From contig OZ014417.1 in NCBI GenBank assembly GCA_963965975.1, positions 7,622,821-7,686,820 on the forward strand: 64,000 nucleotides of DNA, written 5' to 3'. How positions within the stretch are numbered: position 1 is the first letter of the stretch; every line of letters starts with the position of its first letter. A model generated the notes under the pieces. That model was not told the DNA's origin. It saw only the letters and a list, made by a program, of their open reading frames with translations, and did no database searches. The translations under genes were made by a program, and so were the position numbers. Shown piece after piece: positions 51,380-64,000 of this stretch. This DNA comes from Xestospongia bergquistia (lineage: Eukaryota; Porifera; Demospongiae; Haplosclerida; Petrosiidae).

Positions 51380-52229
51380 TCATAGTTCTACACGAGACTC
51401 TTTAAGTGTGTTAATTTTTGCAATAAGATCGCCCTTTTCAACACAACCACGGCACTGCTCTCCCCATTGTGTTAAAATCTTTTTAAGTTTTTTTACTGGC
51501 AGAGACCACAAGTCAGTATTTGCTAAGTCAATTTTTTCCTCTGAAAGAGATAAAAGAATGTATCAAGCCATACCAATAGTATTAGTATTTCCTGTCTTTA
51601 ATAATAAATACATTGGAGTTTATTTAAAATAGTCATAGCAACCAGCACTAAATATAGTTAACAGTAAAGGAAGGAAATTTAAATGACATTGTTGTTCTCA
51701 ATCATACGTTATATAATGCAGGTCATGAGATTCTGAACATGGGAATGAGTCTAAATGGATGCGTTGAAGAGTTGTCACTTACCATATTTTAATTCACAAA
51801 TCTGACTGTCTTTTTTATTCAAGTCTTTACAAATCTTTTCAACAGGTTTGCCATAGGAGAGTGGCTTTGTAACTTCTGTGATGATTCTAGTGGCTGACGT
51901 GTCAGAGGCTCCAATATAGTAGCACTAGAGGTAGAGAGACAAAGTTAGGATTATGTCTGTTATTAAATGGTTGACATACAAATCTGTCCTCTTTTCCAGT
52001 TAATGTCTTGCAGAATGCCTTCAGTGCAATTTCAGACTTTTCTACATCCGACGTATCTTCACCAGCATAGTCAACAAACTTTTGTAATACATTGACGCAT
52101 ACTAGAGAAGAAACAGATCACTTATTTCTTCATGATATCGCAACTAAACTTACCTACACATTCGTCATTTTTTCCCCTCACGGATATAACAAGGAGGGCG
52201 AAAACAAATGCTAAAAAAAATGTCTTCAT
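51380..52229 (-). CDS. MANF: MANF/CDNF family protein
   Basis: Endoplasmic-reticulum-resident, stress-regulated secreted protein. ATG at 52229 with signal peptide [19 protein letters not shown]. The saposin-like N-domain holds [52 protein letters not shown] and [17 protein letters not shown]. The C-terminal SAP-like domain ends in [20 protein letters not shown] with the conserved CXXC (CRGC). The last residues are RVEL, which could act like the usual C-terminal KDEL-type ER retention signal. Four exons, about 165-170 residues, standard for the family. It is found across animals, which supports the metazoan assignment. Confidence 0.96.
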
Positions 52230-52389
52230 TTTTTACGATAGCTTGTCGAATCTAGGATGACAGTTACTCTTCCTTTGTATTCTGGCGTTTCGTTTCGGAT
52301 TCATACATATTTCCTGTACTGGACAGATGGCAAAATTTGATTGGTTAGAGATATGACGTGTCACATGATACAGTCAAAAAAGAAAAAAA

Positions 52390-52461
52390 AGGTCCGACCG
52401 AGATTTGAACTCGGATCTTGGGATTCAGAGTCCCAGGTGCTAACCGTTACACCATCGGACC
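52390..52461 (-). tRNA. tRNA-Gln (anticodon CTG)
   Basis: Reverse complement starts GGTCCGATGGTGTAACGG and has the typical Gln acceptor stem GGTCCGA/TCGGACC, D arm, anticodon stem TGGGA/TCCCA with loop CTCTGAA, and T arm CCGAGTTCAAATCTCGG. Oligo-T (the A-run at 52379-52389 on +) follows as terminator. Stands between the MANF start and the CDK20 3' end. Confidence 0.97.
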
Positions 52462-52514
52462 GCTCACGATGAAGTAATGTTATGTTGTAGAAATGATTTT
52501 TAATTACAACAGAG

Positions 52515-54502
52515 TTATTTCTTACAACAGAGCATTTCACTGTATAATTTTAAAAGTTTAGGATTAACTAGTGATTGTTCCAAAGGAGAAAATACATCAA
52601 AAGTACTATGTCCAACAGGAGTTTTCCGTGAAGGAATTGGCAGCTCAGAGTGATGTGCAGGCAAAGGAGGAGTAAAGAAATAAGAGTGAAGTAAGGCCTA
52701 TAATTTAGACATAATAAAGTTAAAGAAAATACGATTTTGTATTACTTCTGCAGCCGATAGTCTGTGCCTAGAATCATAGATCAAAAAATGTTTCAACAAG
52801 TCAAGTGCCTTCAAAGTACACAAAACAATTTAAAACAGCTGATGTTAACAATAAGGTAATTTAAAATGTGTCTAACCTCAGGAGAAGCATCAGGAACAAC
52901 TTCTTCCATTGGAGTAGGGGGCATGTCAGCAAATGATATTTTATGATAGTCAGGTAGTTCACTCATTCCCTAAATAAAGGTGGTAATGATGGCTAATTTT
53001 CTTGCAGTTTCTTACTGGCCAAATCATTTCATTGGGAGTGCCTAGTATGCGTAGTACATGACACAATTGATCAATGTCATTTTCACCCTGTAACAAAGTC
53101 ACATGACATGTAGTGTCTTGTACATTATTTTACCGGGAAGAGAGGAGAGTTGTTTAACATCTCACCAAAGATACACCCAACAGCCCTAATGGGTTGAGTT
53201 GGAATAGTTCATCAATGTAAAATGATTTTTTAGTGTAATGTGTATTATGTATGTAGCAAGTTTGATAAAATATTTTCTTTCAAAAATGTGCATATATGTG
53301 TGTGTGTGCACGTGAGAGAGAAAGTATGTACATCGTACCACATATCAACACCATTATCATATTGACGAGCACCATATAACAATTCAGGAGCTCTGTACCA
53401 TCTACACAACAAAAACGAGACAGTAACACTAACAAATAGCAAACACACCTTGTAGCTACTTGGTGACTATAAAGGCGATCATGTTCTTTAGAAAAAACAC
53501 GAGCGAGACCAAAGTCGGCTATCTTCAGGTGGCCAGTAGGACTTATAAGGAGATTAGCAGGCTTTAAATCCTGTAGATATGTGTATCAAACACACATACA
53601 AATGTCTATATTTCATGCCTACTCTATGCATGATGTTGTTGTCATGGAGATAAGTCACACCTTTAAGTAACATGGTCATATAGCTTTTGATCTGTGCCTA
53701 TATGTAGATCAAATTTAATAATGTTTACAAAAAGATGTGTCATTACTTCTGTAAGAGGTATCTCAGTATTACGTATCACCTCGGCAAGATCTGATAACAT
53801 GTAGTCAAAAACCAAAACAAACCCTGGACCAGAAGGGAACATCTCTCTTAAACGTATTACCTGAAGAACAATAGAATATTGAATTACCTAGACATTAATT
53901 AGTTCCTCTTATAATTAGTTGAAAATGATCATAATCTAATCTACAGTTTAAAGTAAGAAAAACATTCTGAAACATGCCAGTTATGAATGAAATTAAACAA
54001 AATAGAAATTTATGGAATATAATCTGCATTCTTACAACTATTGGTAGAATGCAGATACTATATTTTCAAATACTAATTTACTCTATAATGATGAATAATT
54101 ACAGGAGTAGGAAAGAGTCTTATGTTTATAGCTCCATTCCCATCTCCCCTGAGGTAAAGTCAAGGGAAGGCAGAATTCTTCTTAACCATTATAAACTCCT
54201 ACTCTATGACAACAATCCTTGACTTACATGATGATTCTCTCCACTTTCTTGCAATGCTTTAATTTCTCTACAAACAACACAATATCTAATATGTATTAGA
54301 TCTATATACCTCAATGCTGCATTGGGTATGCCATCCTCTGGTTTCTTGAGGTGCACTCGTTTCAAAGCAACCAATTCTCCAGTCTATGGAAAATGACTGT
54401 AAGGAAAGGTACAATGTTGTCTCTTACTTGAGTGTGTCTGGCCTTTAACACTACTCCGTGAGCTCCTTCACCAATTCTACCAAGTATCTTGTAATTGTCC
54501 AT
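52515..54502 (-). CDS. CDK20: Cyclin-dependent kinase 20 (CCRK)
   Basis: CDK-family kinase linked to cilium control and cell-cycle entry. ATG at 54502: MDNYKILGRIGEGAHGVVLK, then VALKRVHLKKPEDGIPNAAL, REIKALQES, FPSGPGFVLVFDYMLSDLAE, LHDNNIMHRDLKPANLLISP, IADFGLARVF, HQVATRWYRAPELLYGARQY, DMWAVGCIFGEMLNNSPLFP, DIDQLCHVLRILGTPNEMIW, SELPDYHKISF, then FFTPPLPAHHSELPIPS and LEQSLVNPKLL near the end. YGARQY and the LPAHxSELPIP tail are typical of CDK20. The C-terminus is a little divergent, ending LCCKK at 52515. Confidence 0.96.
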
Positions 54503-54962
54503 CATAGTAAACAGACAAATTTCCCTCCATTGGAATATTCTGATATTATTTTCTAATTAAACAACATTAATACCGTATATATATATATATAATATATGTA
54601 TTTGTTCTATATGTCATGTGTCGATGAAGGTAGTTGTAGCCATAGGTTGACGACCCTTGCTCATCTGAAGAAAGACAAATCTTTGCTGTATGTAGTAGTA
54701 AAAGAAATGGCTTTCTAGTGATTAATCGATTGTAAGTTTTCAATCTGAATGGCTCCTATCTGAAGCGACCATGTTATGTGTTTGTGTGTATGTATGTGTG
54801 TGTGTGTGTCTGTTTGTGCCCTATGATGAGAATAAGGCGAATATGAGACAAATATTCAGGAACTAATAACTGTTCCATAATAATAGAAATATAAAAAATC
54901 AATGAAATTATAAGAAACATTTGAGGGCACTGACCAATAATAACAAAAATACATAAAATTAA
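54503..54962. other. Region between CDK20 start and MTMR14 end
   Basis: Contains a TA microsatellite (54574-54590), a TGTG tract (54779-54808) and AT-rich sequence. Holds the CDK20 promoter and the MTMR14 3' end; no further gene seen. Confidence 0.5.
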
Positions 54963-58065
<3,103 letters not shown>

Positions 58066-58328
58066 TGCTACAAATCAAAACTCCAATGCCATTTTAAAAA
58101 TATTTCAGCCACACCTCAAATGCTCACAATATAATAGATATAATACGGTGAGTTTATAAAAATGGGTGTGGTTAAATGATAATAACCAGTTTTCCATTTT
58201 AGTAGCCTTGAGTGTGTGACTTTTGAATGTAAGTCACAGACGATTAAAAATGAAAATAAAAAAACACAAAACAACTTAGTATTAAAATAAACAAATTCTA
58301 ATAGAGTACAGTTTAGTAATTATAATAA

Positions 58329-60904
58329 CTATTCAGATTTTGATCCTAACTTTGACCCTCGTCTTGTCTTTCCAGAATCCTTCTTCTCATCATATTCAGT
58401 TCGTACTGTACTAGATACATCAGCAAGAATAAAGTTAACCTTGGCAACAATCTCCTCTAATGAAAAAAAGAAAAAAGTCATTTTCTTTATCAAATATATA
58501 AACAACTTTACTTGATATACTGTGAGGAGCTTCAAAATCCATGTTTTTTAACCCTTCTTTGACAATCCTGATAATTCTAAATGTACTTGTACCAGTAAGG
58601 CGTTCCTCTAGCATCTCACAACTATAGATTTCACTTATATCATAATTCATCTATAGAGAGGATGAGATGGACAGATAAATGATGAGGGTTGAACACATAG
58701 ATAGAGTAATGGATAAATGGTTAGATGATATACAGATAATCATTTAGATAATACTGACTGGTTTCACAGCCTTCAAGAACCCACGTCCTGGAGAGTCAAT
58801 TGGTTGCACTTCAATCCTTTGAGAATCAACACCTAATTTGAGAGAGAGAGAGAGACAATAGCGATAAGTAATCAAAGAGGTGGGTGTGTACCTAGTTGTA
58901 CTCGAGTGTTGGATCTCATCCTTTGTATCATCGTGACGTTAAATGACTGAATAAAATGGACAACAAAAATTATAATAATGGACATATATCTGTTATAATG
59001 GACATATATCTGTTATAATGGAGACATATTTGTTATAATGGACTCACTTCATAGCGATGTCCAGTAAGTATAACTTTCTGAGCAATTTTTTGTTCTGATG
59101 CTGAGTCAGTATTTTCCTCATCCGATACTGATAATCTTCCTGTAATGAGTCACATGATCAACAGCAGCTACCGGCACAGGATACTCACTTATGTTACGAA
59201 CAAGCATAAAATCCAGTGTTCCTTGATTACTTAGTGAACTTCTCAAGTTAACAAATTCTCCTGGAGAATCTTTTCTCTCTAACTCATATCCTGAGGGGAG
59301 GGAGAGGGAGGTTGTGACACATATTAGCACAACAACATGTAAATACCGTGAATTTGAAGTCTCCGTTTTCTGATAACCCGTGTAAGTACTTCACTCATTT
59401 CTATATCTAGACTTTCAACTGCTATTGTTGAAAATCCACCATTTTCATAGTAACTAATAGTAGCACATGACAATCACATGATAATCACATGTCATTGCTT
59501 ACACTTTTACAATTTTGTATTTCTTTGAACCATTCTCATCGTCTTTGTTAGTTTCAGGAGATTGAGACTAAGAATAGAGAAATTAAAACCATTAGCAGTT
59601 GACTTCCATTCATTTAAAACAGTTTTAAATACATACCTCAACAATTCCAAGATATTTAAAACCAAACTTAGAAATAAAATCATCTCTCTGTAGCTCGGGA
59701 AGATCTATGTCAATCTCTCCATCATCATCTGCTATCATAACTGAATAATTCTGAACACTTTTCTATTTTATCAAACAGGTACATATGTACACGGAAATAT
59801 TGAAATCTCACAAGATTCAATTGTTCACGTCCTTCTTCAATGTACTTCCAAAATACAAAGCCAATCAAATCTTCAACAGTAGCAGTGTCTGTAAATAATT
59901 TTTATTTTAATTCCTAATTTGTCCATTAATTCATCCATCTATCTATCCATTCATCTGTCTGTCTGTCTCATCCATCCATCCATCTATTTATCTTACGTAG
60001 GACAGTCACTTTCAAAGGATCCAAGGGGTCCTGTAAAGACAAATTAAACCCCCTGTCATTTAATATTTAATTATATCAAATTACATTTACCTTAGCCATA
60101 GCTAAAAAAATATAATATTTGTTAGTTGAAGATGAGCCATGGTTCTATAAATAGAATCATTATGACATCAATATGATGTAATGAGTACCTCTCCATTATA
60201 TTTGCTATATTTGAAAAAAGGATTAGCCGTCTTTTTAGCTTGTTCAGCTAATAGTTTTGTTAAAGGGGAGGGTCCAGTAGGGCGGGGCTTGATTGGTTGT
60301 GGCAAAAATAAACTCTTGTCAACTGAATGAACAAATTAATAAAAAAAAAAATGAAGACGTCATACTTAGCTCCAATGGAGTTGCTTGCCACGGGACACTC
60401 TTCACTTGACTTGCCTTTTTCCTATACCACATGAGGATCGTGTGATTGGGTATCTAGTCATGTGACTCACTTTCTTTCTTCCATTATTTGAAACATATCA
60501 GATGTATTTTTCATTGGAGGACGACGAGAGAGAGTCGGACTTGCTTGTATATCATAAGAAGTAGCTACATTGCTATGTACTCTTCGCTCCACTTGCTTAC
60601 TAAGAGCAGAAAAAAGAAATTTATAACAACTTTTTATATTATCAACTTACAATCTTTGCTGCATTCGTAGTGATTTCTTCTGAAATGTATGGTCGTTTTG
60701 TATTTCTTGCTCAACATCTTCATTAACCATGATTAGTTCACACATTCCTGAGTAGACAAACCAAATATAAAAAATAAAATATAATAAAATAGAGCAACAT
60801 GTCTTGTTACCATAATCATTGTCTAATGTACCTGTATCATCACTAGTTACAAAGGAATGTCTTATATGAGCTAGTAGCATTTTCTTATCATCAAAGAATG
60901 CCAT
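58329..60904 (-). CDS. MAPKAP1: SIN1 / MAPKAP1, TOR complex 2 subunit
   Basis: Scaffold of mTORC2 needed for AKT phosphorylation. ATG 60904: MAFFDDKKMLLAHIRHSFVT, then SDDTGMCELIMVN, the conserved SIN1 N-terminus. The middle conserved (CRIM) part includes NPFFKYSKYNGE, VTVLRDATVEDLIGFVFWKY, IADDDGEIDIDLPEL and FGFKYLGIVE. The Ras-binding-like region contains GGFSTIAVESLDIEM and YELERKDSPGEFVNL. The C-terminal PH domain contains SFNVTMIQRMRSNTRVQLGV, SQRIEVQPIDS and IVAKVNFILADVSSTVRTEY, ending LGSKSE at 58329. All the regions expected of a full SIN1 are present. Confidence 0.94.
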
Positions 60905-61527
60905 TTCGTCCTCTGTAGTTAGTCTTGTAAGATCTCAATATTACTAATGATTGACGGGAAATTGAACTATCAATTCATCTTTACGGTACCACGTGTACAC
61001 ATAACATGTTTGCTACTCCATATCCCTGGTAACAATTGAGTCGTTGTGAATAGTCCCAATCTGAATCTATTTCAATATAATTCTATTCCTTCATATTAAC
61101 TATATTTCAATTAGCTATATTAATATTAATTCGATTAAGCGCTGATATCATTTCTACAAAATCCACTACATATCATCTTACAAAACAACATTTATAGAAC
61201 ATAACCGCAGTAACAGTTTGTAAGTAACTATGTTAAAAATGCTGGCTCGTATCTAAGTGAGAAAATTCTCAGTGCAAACGCGTCACTTCTGATTTAACAC
61301 TCGTGTGTCGACTCATGAATATTAAATAGTTGTTTTGGCTCAAGCATAAGAACTGTTTATTGCTTGTGGTTTGAGACGAGAAGTTATTGTGGAAAACTTC
61401 CAGCAGAAGGTAGACAACACCTTGATCTCTCTAACGCAAACAAAATATACCAGCTCAATTGCAGTTAGAAAGGATTCATAGCACCAGTGGGCAGGTATTT
61501 GATCTGTCGCTATATATACATGTATTG
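60905..61527. promoter_or_regulatory. Divergent region SIN1 / unrecognised gene
   Basis: 623 bp between start codons. Contains a CACGTG E-box near 60991 and CpG words (ACGCGTCAC near 61278). No core promoter element could be assigned. Confidence 0.4.

Positions 61528-64000
<2,473 letters not shown>

Overview
This window is nuclear DNA from an animal. The genes have many exons and mostly very short introns (often 45-80 bases with GT..AG ends), the background is AT-rich, and there are two eukaryotic tRNA genes with oligo-T terminators. The gene set (MANF, SLMAP, SIN1/MAPKAP1, MTMR14, CDK20, CaMKI, SUV39-type SET protein, GALK2, PLBD, RTCB, KIN, BCAT, lysine-ketoglutarate reductase) is metazoan. 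The compactness, tiny introns and simple-repeat load fit a demosponge or another early-branching invertebrate. That placement is inference.

Layout. 1-961 holds the 3' end of an unrecognised secreted or surface protein gene (+). 2069-4836 (-) is a lysine-ketoglutarate reductase that stops before any saccharopine dehydrogenase domain. 5177-6900 is a 29-bp minisatellite. 6964-9798 (-) is BCAT, head-to-head with KIN (10019-13142, +). 13610-19409 (-) is SLMAP, head-to-head across about 100 bp with an intronless GALK2 (19509-20951, +). 20952-28713 is a relic zone: methyltransferase fragments, a broken coiled-coil gene, a truncated GALK2 copy, fold-back elements and tandem repeats. 28714-39121 (+) is a tandem triplet of phospholipase B-like genes; the third copy carries a MITE and an antisense tRNA-Lys in its introns. 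39586-43367 (-) is CaMKI, head-to-head with RTCB (44221-47470, +). 47747-50944 (+) is a SUV39-type methyltransferase. 51380-52229 (-) is MANF, followed by tRNA-Gln (-), CDK20 (52515-54502, -), MTMR14 (54963-58065, -) and SIN1 (58329-60904, -). SIN1 is divergent from an unrecognised + gene that runs off the right edge.

The genes do not form one pathway. Two neighbours act in mitochondrial amino-acid breakdown (lysine and branched-chain). MTMR14 and SIN1 both touch phosphoinositide/TOR signalling, but this adjacency may be chance. The most notable signals are structural: (GA)n/(CT)n microsatellites that sit at splice sites in a strand-specific way, a 60-bp intronic minisatellite family shared by two genes, patchwork sequence sharing among the three PLBD copies, a scattered GGGYGTGGY motif, a reductase lacking its usual partner domain, and a SUV39 enzyme without a visible chromodomain. 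All exon joins were done by eye from GT/AG sites and protein-family similarity; no search or alignment was run.
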